A stretch of 64,000 nt of DNA from Adlercreutzia sp. ZJ304 (lineage in GTDB: Bacteria; Actinomycetota; Coriobacteriia; Coriobacteriales; Eggerthellaceae), in assembly GCF_011039075.1 (NCBI RefSeq), contig NZ_JAAKEG010000010.1, positions 1 through 64,000 on the forward strand. The letters run 5' to 3'. Made by a program: the position numbers and the translations under genes. A model generated the notes under the pieces. That model did not search any database and was not told where the DNA came from. It worked only from the letters and a program-made list of their open reading frames with translations. Shown in pieces: positions 1 through 9,916 of the stretch; the stretch's first letter is position 1, and the number at the start of each line of letters is the position of its first letter.

Positions 1-1
1 G

Positions 2-313
2 GATAAAGTGTTTTCTGTAAGCACTATAGAAGAAGATATAAGGCGAGAAGCTAAATGGGCTGCAGAAGATGCTGTCAGAGCAGAAATGCAAGAAGTTCTT
101 GCAGAAGCTGTAAAAGATGCTCGCAAAGAGGCGATGGAAGAAGGATTGCAAGAAGGATTGCAGCAAGGGATGCAACAAGGAATACAAAAAGGTACTAATA
201 AATTCGCTGCACTTGTAGAAAAATTATTCTCAGAAAACAGACACGACGATGTCCTTAAAGCTTCTGAAGATGCAGCTTATCGCGAACAGTTATTTCAAGA
301 ATTCAATTTATAG
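2..313 (+). CDS. Rpn-family PD-(D/E)XK nuclease/putative transposase, C-terminal end
   Basis: The frame is open to the left edge, so only the last ~104 residues are present and the catalytic N-terminal domain lies outside the window. What remains is a charged helical tail with the repeated pattern GLQEGLQQGMQQGIQKG, typical of the C-terminus of Rpn (recombination-promoting nuclease, PD-(D/E)XK transposase-like) proteins, ending ...FQEFNL. Family knowledge: these are DNA-cleaving proteins often found in multiple divergent copies per genome. The assignment rests on the tail pattern alone. It is followed by a 218-bp gap before dnaK that carries a palindrome and the dnaK promoter. Confidence 0.65.
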   Translation, partial: DKVFSVSTIEEDIRREAKWAAEDAVRAEMQEVLAEAVKDARKEAMEEGLQEGLQQGMQQGIQKGTNKFAALVEKLFSENRHDDVLKASEDAAYREQLFQEFNL

Positions 314-374
314 AAAACTCACGTCTAGTTTTTCGTCTTCGTAACAATTCTAAACCGAATAGAAACACTTATAG

Positions 375-400
375 CATTTCGAACAAATGTGTTTGAAATG
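375..400. promoter_or_regulatory. 26-nt imperfect palindrome upstream of dnaK
   Basis: The arms CATTTCGAACA and TGTTTGAAATG are 10/11 complementary around a 4-nt centre. It lies 51 nt before the dnaK -35 box and 61 nt after the preceding stop. It could be an operator or a weak transcript end for the upstream gene; no T-run follows. Confidence 0.35.
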
Positions 401-417
401 TGTGTAAAGTTCCCTAA

Positions 418-2439
<2,022 letters not shown>

Positions 2440-2443
2440 AGCC

Positions 2444-3220
2444 ATGACCGATTCGACTAAAGACCAAGCAGCAAAGGCTGCAGAAGATATGCAAGAGGGT
2501 GCGCCAACAGGCGCACCCGATGCAGTAAAGCCAAATGAGGCAGATGCTGCAGACAATGGTGCTGATGCTAACTCCAGCACCAAAACCGAAACTAATGCTG
2601 AAAATGCGACACCTAGCGAACAATCGGAAGCAACTTCACTCGAAGATGAGGCTGAAGCTTTAGTGGCTGATGCGGCAAAGCGTTTTCAGGACGAAGGCGA
2701 AAAAGTAGCCGAAACTGAAACCGAAGATAATGCAGCAGCCGCAGCTGCCGCCGAAATAGCTGAATGGAAAGACAAATATGTGCGCCTTCATGCTGAATGG
2801 GATACATATCGCAGACGCACTAAAGAGCAGCGCGAAGAAGAGAAGGTTCGTGCAGCTGAGAAATTAGTGGTAAGTCTGCTGCCAGTTTTGGACGATTTAG
2901 AGCGCACTATAAATTACGCCGAGAAAAACACCAGCACTGACGTAACAGATGGCTTGTTGGATGGTGTAAAAGCGGTGCTTTCCAAATTTGTAGACACACT
3001 ACAGAAAGACGGAGTAGTGGTACTTAACCCGGTGGGCGAAGCGTTTGATGCGCTAGAGGCTCAGGCTGTAGGTACCGTTGAAGACACAAGCCAACCCGAC
3101 GAAACGGTAAACGAGGTATACCAAAAGGGATACAAGATGGGTTCGAAAGTGTTACGCCCTGCAATGGTAACGGTAACAACTGGCGGACCAAAGCGGGAAA
3201 AACCTGCTGAAAAAGAATAA
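2444..3220 (+). CDS. grpE: Nucleotide exchange factor GrpE
   Basis: GrpE dimers release ADP from DnaK and act as a thermosensor. The 258-residue protein has a long low-complexity, Ala/Glu/Thr-rich N-terminal half (about residues 1-95), then the coiled coil with EWKDKYVRLHAEWDTYRRRT and the beta-wing domain ending in the conserved NEVYQKGYKMGSKVLRPAMV stretch. The N-terminal extension makes it longer than the ~190-210 residues usual for the family. ATG at 2444 lies 4 nt after the dnaK stop, consistent with translational coupling. Confidence 0.95.
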   Translation: MTDSTKDQAAKAAEDMQEGAPTGAPDAVKPNEADAADNGADANSSTKTETNAENATPSEQSEATSLEDEAEALVADAAKRFQDEGEKVAETETEDNAAAAAAAEIAEWKDKYVRLHAEWDTYRRRTKEQREEEKVRAAEKLVVSLLPVLDDLERTINYAEKNTSTDVTDGLLDGVKAVLSKFVDTLQKDGVVVLNPVGEAFDALEAQAVGTVEDTSQPDETVNEVYQKGYKMGSKVLRPAMVTVTTGGPKREKPAEKE

Positions 3221-3276
3221 TTCAGTATTGGGGTGTCTTTAATTGAGACTTTAATTGTTTGAAAGGAGTGGAACGC

Positions 3277-4263
3277 ATGGCAGCAACAGCTACGCCCGAT
3301 TACTATAAAACACTTGGCGTTCCACGCACCGCGTCGGCTGACGAAATAAAGAAAGCTTTTCGCAAGCTGGCGCGCACGCATCACCCCGATGCGGGCGGAG
3401 ATGAAGCCAAATTCAAAGAAATAAACGAAGCCTATGAAGTGCTTTCCGACGACAAGAAGCGCCAACTTTACGATCAGTATGGTACTGCAAATGAAAACCA
3501 TATTCCGTGGGGTGGCGCGGGCACGCAAGGCTTCAACTATGAAGATATTTTTGGTGGCAGCGGCGGTAGCGGTGGTAGCGGCGGCACTTACACATATACC
3601 ACTGGTAGTGGATTTAATGGAAGCTGGGCGGATATTCTAGAGAGTATTCGTCACGGAGAAGGCGCTTTTGGTACCGATTGGGAATTCGGCAATTTCGGGA
3701 AATCTAAAAACCAACGCGGTCAAGATTTAAATGTGGTGTTAGATATTACATTTGATGAAGCCTTCCACGGCACCACGAAGCGTGTTTCAGTGCGCATTCC
3801 CGGTAAACAAGAAGCAGATACTATAGATGTAAAAGTTCCTGCGGGTGCACGCGAAGGCGGCAGACTGCGCTATAAGGGCAAAGGTGGCTTAGGCGCAGAT
3901 GGCGGTCAAGCTGGCGACTTGCTGATAACCACTCACATAACCGAGCATCCATATTACACGCGCGACAAAGCCGATGTTGTACTTGACATGCCCGTCAACA
4001 TTGCTGAAGCTGCGTTGGGTGCAAAAGTTGTGGTTCCCGCGCCTGATGGCACGAAAGTGCGCGTTAAGGTGCCTGCGGGTACGCAGGATGGCACCGTGCT
4101 TACCATTAAAGGAAAAGGTGCGCCCGATTTGAAAAAGAAAGGCAGCTTTGGCAATCTTAAAATAAAGGTGCATGTGAAGATTCCTGATGCTCTTAACGAT
4201 GCACAGAAAAAGGCACTGGAAGATTTCCAAGCTGCAACCGAAGAAGAGGTGCGGCCATGGTAG
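3277..4263 (+). CDS. dnaJ: J-domain co-chaperone, DnaJ/CbpA type without zinc finger
   Basis: Stimulates DnaK ATPase and delivers substrates. The J domain occupies residues ~6-70 with the essential HPD in [11 protein letters not shown]; a Gly/Ser linker with [11 protein letters not shown] repeats follows, then the two beta-barrel substrate-binding domains ([13 protein letters not shown]-like [18 protein letters not shown]). The four CxxCxGxG zinc motifs of canonical DnaJ are absent, so it is of the CbpA (class B) type, 328 residues. The ATG at 3277 follows AAAGGAG at 8 nt. Its last codons overlap the start of hspR by 7 nt. Whether a zinc-finger DnaJ exists elsewhere in the genome cannot be seen. 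Confidence 0.93.
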   Translation: MAATATPDYYKTLGVPRTASADEIKKAFRKLARTHHPDAGGDEAKFKEINEAYEVLSDDKKRQLYDQYGTANENHIPWGGAGTQGFNYEDIFGGSGGSGGSGGTYTYTTGSGFNGSWADILESIRHGEGAFGTDWEFGNFGKSKNQRGQDLNVVLDITFDEAFHGTTKRVSVRIPGKQEADTIDVKVPAGAREGGRLRYKGKGGLGADGGQAGDLLITTHITEHPYYTRDKADVVLDMPVNIAEAALGAKVVVPAPDGTKVRVKVPAGTQDGTVLTIKGKGAPDLKKKGSFGNLKIKVHVKIPDALNDAQKKALEDFQAATEEEVRPW

Positions 4264-4697
4264 GACCAGAGGACAGAAATAGGCCGCTGTACATGATAGG
4301 TGTAGCGGCTGAATTAGCAGGAGTACATCCGCAAACGCTTCGCACTTACGAACAAAAAGGGCTGTTATCTCCGCAGCGTACAAGTGGAAATACTCGTATG
4401 TATTCGCAAGCCGACATAGAACGGCTTGAATTGATAAACGAGCTTACAGCCGAGGGAATAAACTTGGCGGGCGTTACGCGAATTCTAGATTTGCAAACGC
4501 GATTAGACGAGTGCGAATACGAACTGGATAACCTGCATAAACGTGTGCAACGTTTGGCTAGGCGTGTGAACGAACTTTCACCGCATGTACCAGTGAATGC
4601 ACTTATGAGCATACGTGATTTACCACCCGTGTATCACTGGTTGAATAACACTTCGACCACCGTAACGTTTTATTCCAAAGAAATACACGGCGGCTAG
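4257..4697 (+). CDS. hspR: MerR-family heat-shock repressor HspR
   Basis: Actinobacterial repressor of the dnaK operon and clpB, binding HAIR inverted repeats, with DnaK acting as co-repressor in studied species. The 146-residue protein has the MerR winged helix at residues ~8-75 ([19 protein letters not shown]..., [17 protein letters not shown]) followed by a coiled coil ([23 protein letters not shown]). No effector-binding cysteines are seen, as expected for HspR. It overlaps dnaJ and is the fourth gene of the operon, so it should autoregulate. Confidence 0.9.
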   Translation: MVGPEDRNRPLYMIGVAAELAGVHPQTLRTYEQKGLLSPQRTSGNTRMYSQADIERLELINELTAEGINLAGVTRILDLQTRLDECEYELDNLHKRVQRLARRVNELSPHVPVNALMSIRDLPPVYHWLNNTSTTVTFYSKEIHGG

Positions 4698-4707
4698 AAA
4701 CTTAAAA

Positions 4708-4729
4708 ACCTGCATTTATTCTCGCAGGT
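4708..4729 (+). promoter_or_regulatory. Small hairpin between hspR and clpB
   Basis: ACCTGC and GCAGGT form a 6-bp stem around a 10-nt A/T-rich loop, ending 18 nt before the clpB ATG. No T-run follows, so termination is unlikely; mRNA processing or RBS-proximal control is possible but unproven. Confidence 0.3.
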
Positions 4730-4747
4730 GAAGAGATAGGAAACGCA

Positions 4748-7480
4748 ATGCGATTAGATAAACTAGCGGTTACTGCGCAGGAGGCAGTACAAGCCGCGCT
4801 TGGCGTGGCAAGTGATGCCGATTCTGCAATGGTAGAACCGATACACTTACTAAAAGCGCTGATAGATGCCGATGAAAACAACATTGCCGCAATCATTAAG
4901 CGCATTGGTGCCGACCCGGTGTGGCTGGCGCAAAACATATCGGATACAATTGCGAAAATGCCAAAGCAAACGGGCAGCGCTATGCCCATATCGCCACCTT
5001 CGCAAGCATTCATAAAGACGATAGACAACGCAGTAAAAATAGCAGAGAAATTGGGCGACAGCTACGCTACCAGCGAACATATGCTGATAGCTTTGTCGGA
5101 AGACAAAGGCGAAGCTGGCAAGCTGCTAACCACGGCAGGCATAACACGCAAAAATATTGAATCGGCTTACGATACGCTGCGTGGCAATACGCGCGTTACG
5201 TCGCAAACCGACAAGACACAATTTGAAGCACTGGAGCAGTACGGGCAAAACTTAACGCAGCAAGCGCGTGAAGGAAAGTTAGACCCTGTTATTGGGCGTT
5301 CGGAGGAAATTCGTCGCACCATACAGGTTCTTAGCCGCCGCACAAAGAACAATCCTGTATTAATTGGCGAACCCGGCACGGGCAAGACAGCTATTGCGGA
5401 AGGCTTGGCTCAGCGCATTGTTACAGGCGATGTTCCGTCCAGCTTGAAAGATCGCGAAATTATCAGCCTAGATTTGGGCGCTATGATGGCAGGTGCAAAG
5501 TATCGCGGTGAATTTGAAGACCGCCTGAAAGCTGTGTTGCGCGAAGTGAAAGATGCTGGCGGTAACATAATTTTGTTTATCGACGAGTTACACACAATTG
5601 TTGGCGCGGGTGCCGGTGGCGATAGTTCGCTAGATGCCGGCAATATGTTGAAACCTGCACTGGCGCGTGGCGAACTGCATGCTATTGGTGCTACCACGCT
5701 AGATGAATACCGCAAGTATGTAGAAAAAGATGCGGCGCTTGAAAGGCGCTTCCAGCCGGTAATAATTAACGAACCTACAGTGGAAGACACTATTGCCATT
5801 CTGCGTGGTTTGAAAGAGAAATACGAGATTCATCATGGCGTGCGTATAACCGACGGGGCTATTGTTTCGGCGGCAGAACTTTCCGACCGCTACATTGCCG
5901 ATCGCTTCCTGCCCGACAAAGCAATTGACCTTATGGACGAGGCTGCCAGTCGTTTGCGCATAGAAATTGACAGTATGCCTGAAGAAGTTGATAAGGCAGA
6001 GCGTCATCTTACTCAAATGCAGATAGAGGAACAGGCGCTTATGAAGGAAAGCGACGAAGCCTCTGCCGAGCGTCTCGAAAAGCTGCGCCGCGATATAGCA
6101 GACGCGCGCGATGCGCTAGATAAGCAAAAAGCTGCTTGGCAAAACGAAAAAGATGTAATTGTTGGTGTTCAGAATTTGAAGGCAGAACTAGATTCTGCGC
6201 AGCTTGAAGAGGAGCGCGCCACACGCAGCGGCGATCTGGCACTTGCTAGCGAAATTCGCTACTCGCGCATTCCGCAGTTGCAGCAGCAGCTTCATCAAGC
6301 CGAGGAATCGCTTAAAGCTAGCCAAGAAGCTGGCGCTATCTTGAAAGAAGAAGTAACCGAAGAGGAAATTGCGCAGGTTGTATCTACGTGGACCGGTATT
6401 CCTGTTACGAAAATGATGCAAGGCGAAATGGAAAAACTGGTTGATTTAGAGGAAGAACTGAAGAAGCGCGTTATAGGGCAAGACGAAGCTGTAAATGTGG
6501 TCGCTGGTGCTATACGGCGCAATCGTGCAGGCTTGTCTGACCCAGAACAACCCATCGGCAGCTTTTTGTTCTTAGGTCCAACTGGCGTTGGTAAAACCGA
6601 GCTTGCCAAAGCGCTGGCTGAGTATTTGTTTGACAGCGACAAAGCTATGATTCGTATAGATATGTCAGAGTACATGGAAAAGTTCAGTGTGCAGCGCTTG
6701 ATAGGCGCGCCTCCGGGATATGTGGGCTACGACGAGGGCGGTCAGCTAACCGAAGCCGTGCGACGTCATCCGTATTCTGTGGTGCTGTTAGACGAGATGG
6801 AAAAAGCGCATCCCGATGTGTTTAACGTGCTGTTACAGGTGCTAGACGATGGTCGTTTGACCGACGGGCAAGGTCGTGTGGTGAATTTCAAGAACACCAT
6901 TATTATTATGACCAGCAACGTCGGCAGCCAAATTATTCGCGATCATGCTAACGAAGGCGCGGCATTTGATGGGCACAATGGTGGCAGCGGCGAAACTATG
7001 GGCGATATGATTGAAGATATCGCTAAAATGACACCAGAGCAGGCAGCAAAGCGTATGAGCGATTTTACGAATAAGCTGCAAGATGCGCTGCGGTCCACTT
7101 TCCGTCCGGAATTTCTCAACCGAATAGACGACATTGTTACGTTCAACGAACTTAACATTTCTACGATAGAGCCTATAGTTGATTTGCAGCTTGAGGAAGT
7201 GCGGGATAGGCTGGCGAATCGCCGCATAACACTAGATGTAACGCCTGCGGCTATGGAACATTTAGCAATAGATGGTTACGACCCGGTGTTTGGTGCGCGC
7301 CCGCTGAAGCGTCTGATACAGCGTGAAGTTGTTGATCGCATAGCGCAGAAAGTTATAAGCGGTGAGTTGCATGACGGATCGCATGTTTTGGTAGATATAG
7401 ATGCGGAAGGTGAATACACTTGTTTGATAGAAGGTCCGCTTAGCTTCGATGCGAACGACCTGCGCGCTTTAGAGGCTTAA
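4748..7480 (+). CDS. clpB: ATP-dependent disaggregase ClpB
   Basis: Hexameric AAA+ disaggregase that threads aggregated proteins with DnaK help. Domains of the 910-residue protein: N-terminal Clp repeats (1-145), NBD1 with Walker [14 protein letters not shown] (about residue 203) and Walker [13 protein letters not shown], the ClpB-specific coiled-coil middle domain (~400-520), NBD2 with [14 protein letters not shown] and [10 protein letters not shown], and the C-terminal domain. It is about 40 residues longer than usual; an extra stretch rich in Gly and Met lies near [17 protein letters not shown] within NBD2. ATG at 4748 follows GAAGAGATAGG. Fifth and last gene of the heat-shock operon, convergent with pknB. 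Confidence 0.97.
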   Translation: MRLDKLAVTAQEAVQAALGVASDADSAMVEPIHLLKALIDADENNIAAIIKRIGADPVWLAQNISDTIAKMPKQTGSAMPISPPSQAFIKTIDNAVKIAEKLGDSYATSEHMLIALSEDKGEAGKLLTTAGITRKNIESAYDTLRGNTRVTSQTDKTQFEALEQYGQNLTQQAREGKLDPVIGRSEEIRRTIQVLSRRTKNNPVLIGEPGTGKTAIAEGLAQRIVTGDVPSSLKDREIISLDLGAMMAGAKYRGEFEDRLKAVLREVKDAGGNIILFIDELHTIVGAGAGGDSSLDAGNMLKPALARGELHAIGATTLDEYRKYVEKDAALERRFQPVIINEPTVEDTIAILRGLKEKYEIHHGVRITDGAIVSAAELSDRYIADRFLPDKAIDLMDEAASRLRIEIDSMPEEVDKAERHLTQMQIEEQALMKESDEASAERLEKLRRDIADARDALDKQKAAWQNEKDVIVGVQNLKAELDSAQLEEERATRSGDLALASEIRYSRIPQLQQQLHQAEESLKASQEAGAILKEEVTEEEIAQVVSTWTGIPVTKMMQGEMEKLVDLEEELKKRVIGQDEAVNVVAGAIRRNRAGLSDPEQPIGSFLFLGPTGVGKTELAKALAEYLFDSDKAMIRIDMSEYMEKFSVQRLIGAPPGYVGYDEGGQLTEAVRRHPYSVVLLDEMEKAHPDVFNVLLQVLDDGRLTDGQGRVVNFKNTIIIMTSNVGSQIIRDHANEGAAFDGHNGGSGETMGDMIEDIAKMTPEQAAKRMSDFTNKLQDALRSTFRPEFLNRIDDIVTFNELNISTIEPIVDLQLEEVRDRLANRRITLDVTPAAMEHLAIDGYDPVFGARPLKRLIQREVVDRIAQKVISGELHDGSHVLVDIDAEGEYTCLIEGPLSFDANDLRALEA

Positions 7481-7487
7481 TTTAATA

Positions 7488-7657
7488 TTAGGGTTCCGCC
7501 CCTTGCTGAAAGGATGAACCCACCATATAAGGTGGGTGTCCGCAGCGAACTTCCTGGCTTTCGTATCAACGGACACGAATCCCCATTTCATTCGCAATCT
7601 AGGACTCCCTTTTTAAAAGCATCGGTCCATCGCGAAAATGGCAGGAGCGGAACCTAT
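7488..7657. ncRNA. Candidate structured RNA between clpB and pknB (strand unresolved)
   Basis: GGTTCCGC (7492-7499) pairs with GCGGAACC (7647-7654), closing a domain with internal hairpins: ACCCACC/GGTGGGT (7518-7537), GTCCG/CGGAC (7538-7574), CGAAT/ATTCG (7576-7594) and TTCGC.../...GCGAA (7591-7636). No reading frame fits. On the plus strand it would be a clpB 3' UTR ended by the terminator at 7670; on the minus strand TATACT sits about 7 nt before the closing stem. It does not match 6S, SRP, tmRNA or RNase P RNA by eye. Confidence 0.45.
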
Positions 7658-7669
7658 ACATGAGTATAC

Positions 7670-7720
7670 AATGTGGGTACCGTATAAATCTACAGCACCC
7701 ACATTGTTTCTAATTTGTTT
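7670..7720 (+). terminator. Intrinsic terminator after clpB/RNA candidate
   Basis: AATGTGGGT (7670-7678) pairs with ACCCACATT (7697-7705), followed on the plus strand by GTTTCTAATTTGTTTTT. The T-rich tail exists only on the plus side. Confidence 0.7.
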
Positions 7721-7726
7721 TTACAT

Positions 7727-9697
7727 CTACTGGCTAGATCTACTAGACGCACTACTTGAAGACGACGGTGCTGGAGCCTCAGGACCTTCCGATACTTCAA
7801 TAGTTACTGTAGCTCCTTTGCTAACGCTGGTGCCCGCCGATGGGCTTTGGCTTATAACGTTACCTTTAGCTACGCTATCGGAATATGCGTAATCAACACT
7901 TACTTTCAATCCTTGATTGCTCAATGCGCTTTTTGCTCCAGATTCCGTATAACCCACGACGCCTTGCACAATTATGGCGCTGCTGCCATTCGATATTACA
8001 TATGAAATAGTTGAGCCCTTAGCTACCTTTGTACCCGCTGCCGGGTTTTGGCTAATTACGCAGTTAGCAGCTATCTTGTCGCTATTTTGGCTGCCGCTTT
8101 GCGATATGGTTAGCCCCTCTGCTTCGGCGCGTTTGCGTGCTGTATCGATGTCTAGCCCTTCTATGCTAGGCACAGTTGCCTGTTCGGAGCCTTTCGACAC
8201 CACCAAATCTACTTTCGAGCCTTCGGCAGCCTTGCCTTTTGCCACCGGAGACTGCTCCATTATCTGTCCTTCAGAATACTCATCGCTATAGCCTTCAGTC
8301 GTTTTCCCAACTATGAAGCCCTTAGCTGCTAGCGCTTTTTGCGCATCGGGAAGCGACATGCCCAAGACATCGGGCACTTCAACTTCTTCTGTACCCTGAG
8401 AAATTACCAAGTCTATCTTTGAACCCTTAACTGCCTCTGTGCCGCCTTTCGGATTCTGACTTATAACCTGTCCTGCTGGAACGCTGGTATCAAACGCACT
8501 GTCTGTTTTTCCTAGCTTGAAGCCAGCATTTTCTATCATCTGCTGAGCTTCCAAAGTTGTCTTACCGGTTACTTCAGGCACTTCGCCCTTTTCGCCACCA
8601 CCCAAGAACATAAACGCCAACACAGCTATAACAGCAATGGCTGCAATCGCACAAACCGCGATTATGACACCTTTTTTCTTACCCGAGCCATTGTCATTTC
8701 CATAATCTGCCCTGTAGCCACCAGATGCCGCATGCGAACCGCGAGCACCGCCTTTAGTAACAGGCATAACCTGTGTAGAATCAACACTTCCGCCGCCCGC
8801 CACGCCTATAGGCGTTATAACGCTGGTCTGTGCACTTGTAAATCCGTCAAGCGATCCAATTGGACGACCAGCCAAAAAATCAGTAAGCGCTATGCGCATA
8901 TCATTCGCTGTGGCAAAACGTTTGGCAGGATCTTTCTCCATAGCCATAAGTATTATTTGCTCAAACTCTACGGAAATGTCTGGGTTTATTTCGCGCGGAG
9001 TTGGCGGCATATTTTGCACCTGCATAAGTGCAACGCTAACGGCATCGGGTCCATCGAAAGGCAATGTACCCGTAGCTGCTTCGTACAACACTATGCCAAG
9101 CGAATAAATATCGCTTGCCGGGGTTAAATCTTTGCCCTGTGCTTGTTCTGGCGAAATATAATGCGCCGTACCAAGTACGGTTTGTGTTTTATCAGAATTG
9201 GAATTTTTTGCACGCGCTATGCCAAAATCCATCACCTTCACATTGCCGTCTGGCTGAACCATTATGTTTTGCGGCTTAACGTCACGATGAATTATGTCTT
9301 GCGAATGGGCAACTGAAAGCGCTTGGCAAACCTGAATGCCTATTTCAGCCACTTTGCGCTGGTTGATGGCACCGCGCTGTTCTATAGCCGTTTTAAGGTC
9401 AGACCCGCGAACATATTCCATAACTATGAAATATGTACCATCATCGTGACCCCAGTCGTACACGTTTACTATGTACGGGCTTTGAAGGTTGGCAGCAGCC
9501 GCAGCTTCCTGACGGAAACGCCGCGCGAAATCTGGGTCTTCAGCGAATTGCGGCAACATTACCTTTACGGCAACGGTGCGCCCAAGCACGCTGTCTTGCG
9601 CGGTATAGACCTCAGCCATCCCGCCAATACCTATGCGCTCACCTATCTCATACCGACCGCTAAATACCTTGCCGGTCATAGGTCCAATTCCACTCAC
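7727..9697 (-). CDS. pknB: Serine/threonine protein kinase PknB with four PASTA domains
   Basis: Membrane kinase that senses muropeptides/lipid II and phosphorylates division and wall-synthesis proteins. Residues ~14-275 are a complete kinase domain: glycine loop IGIGGMAEVY, VAVKV lysine, HRDVKPQN catalytic loop, DFG, and SPE in place of APE. A single transmembrane helix lies near residues 345-367; four PASTA repeats follow outside (starting VPEVTG, VPDVLG, VPSIEG, VQGVVG) and a Ser-rich tail. GTG start at 9697 is preceded by AAGGAG. It is the last gene of the FHA-PP2C-FtsW/PBP-PknB cluster but is separated from the fusion gene by 219 bp holding two parS sites. Confidence 0.96.
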   Translation of the reverse strand: MSGIGPMTGKVFSGRYEIGERIGIGGMAEVYTAQDSVLGRTVAVKVMLPQFAEDPDFARRFRQEAAAAANLQSPYIVNVYDWGHDDGTYFIVMEYVRGSDLKTAIEQRGAINQRKVAEIGIQVCQALSVAHSQDIIHRDVKPQNIMVQPDGNVKVMDFGIARAKNSNSDKTQTVLGTAHYISPEQAQGKDLTPASDIYSLGIVLYEAATGTLPFDGPDAVSVALMQVQNMPPTPREINPDISVEFEQIILMAMEKDPAKRFATANDMRIALTDFLAGRPIGSLDGFTSAQTSVITPIGVAGGGSVDSTQVMPVTKGGARGSHAASGGYRADYGNDNGSGKKKGVIIAVCAIAAIAVIAVLAFMFLGGGEKGEVPEVTGKTTLEAQQMIENAGFKLGKTDSAFDTSVPAGQVISQNPKGGTEAVKGSKIDLVISQGTEEVEVPDVLGMSLPDAQKALAAKGFIVGKTTEGYSDEYSEGQIMEQSPVAKGKAAEGSKVDLVVSKGSEQATVPSIEGLDIDTARKRAEAEGLTISQSGSQNSDKIAANCVISQNPAAGTKVAKGSTISYVISNGSSAIIVQGVVGYTESGAKSALSNQGLKVSVDYAYSDSVAKGNVISQSPSAGTSVSKGATVTIEVSEGPEAPAPSSSSSASSRSSQ

Positions 9698-9819
9698 GAT
9701 AACTCCTTAAAGTTTGTTTTTTCTGCATTTAAAGCAGGAGTTGTCACAGTTCCAAACATTATAACCTCAATCCCTCTTAGTAACTAATTTTTATAGAGCT
9801 AGTATGCAAGTTGTAAGAA

Positions 9820-9835
9820 TGTTTCACGTGAAACA
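9820..9835. other. parS site (perfect)
   Basis: TGTTTCACGTGAAACA, a perfect 16-bp palindrome identical to the classical ParB-binding parS consensus. Intergenic, upstream of pknB. Confidence 0.9.
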
Positions 9836-9878
9836 TTCTTGTCTTTGTCATAATTCAATCTTGCTATGCCTCCTAAAT

Positions 9879-9894
9879 TGTTTCACGTGAAACA
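9879..9894. other. parS site (perfect)
   Basis: Second perfect 16-bp parS in the pknB upstream gap, 59 bp from the first (start to start). Confidence 0.9.
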
Positions 9895-9916
9895 TTTTCA
9901 CCGGTCGGGCATTCCT

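Noticed and set aside
7488-7657. 6S RNA, SRP RNA, tmRNA or RNase P RNA
   Set aside because: It lacks the GGAAG/AGCA SRP loop, a tRNA-like end, the RNase P core and the single long bulged stem of 6S; kept as an unassigned structured RNA.
8732-9127. Long plus-strand frames opposite pknB
   Set aside because: They are the complement of an intact kinase gene with no family resemblance or ribosome-binding site.
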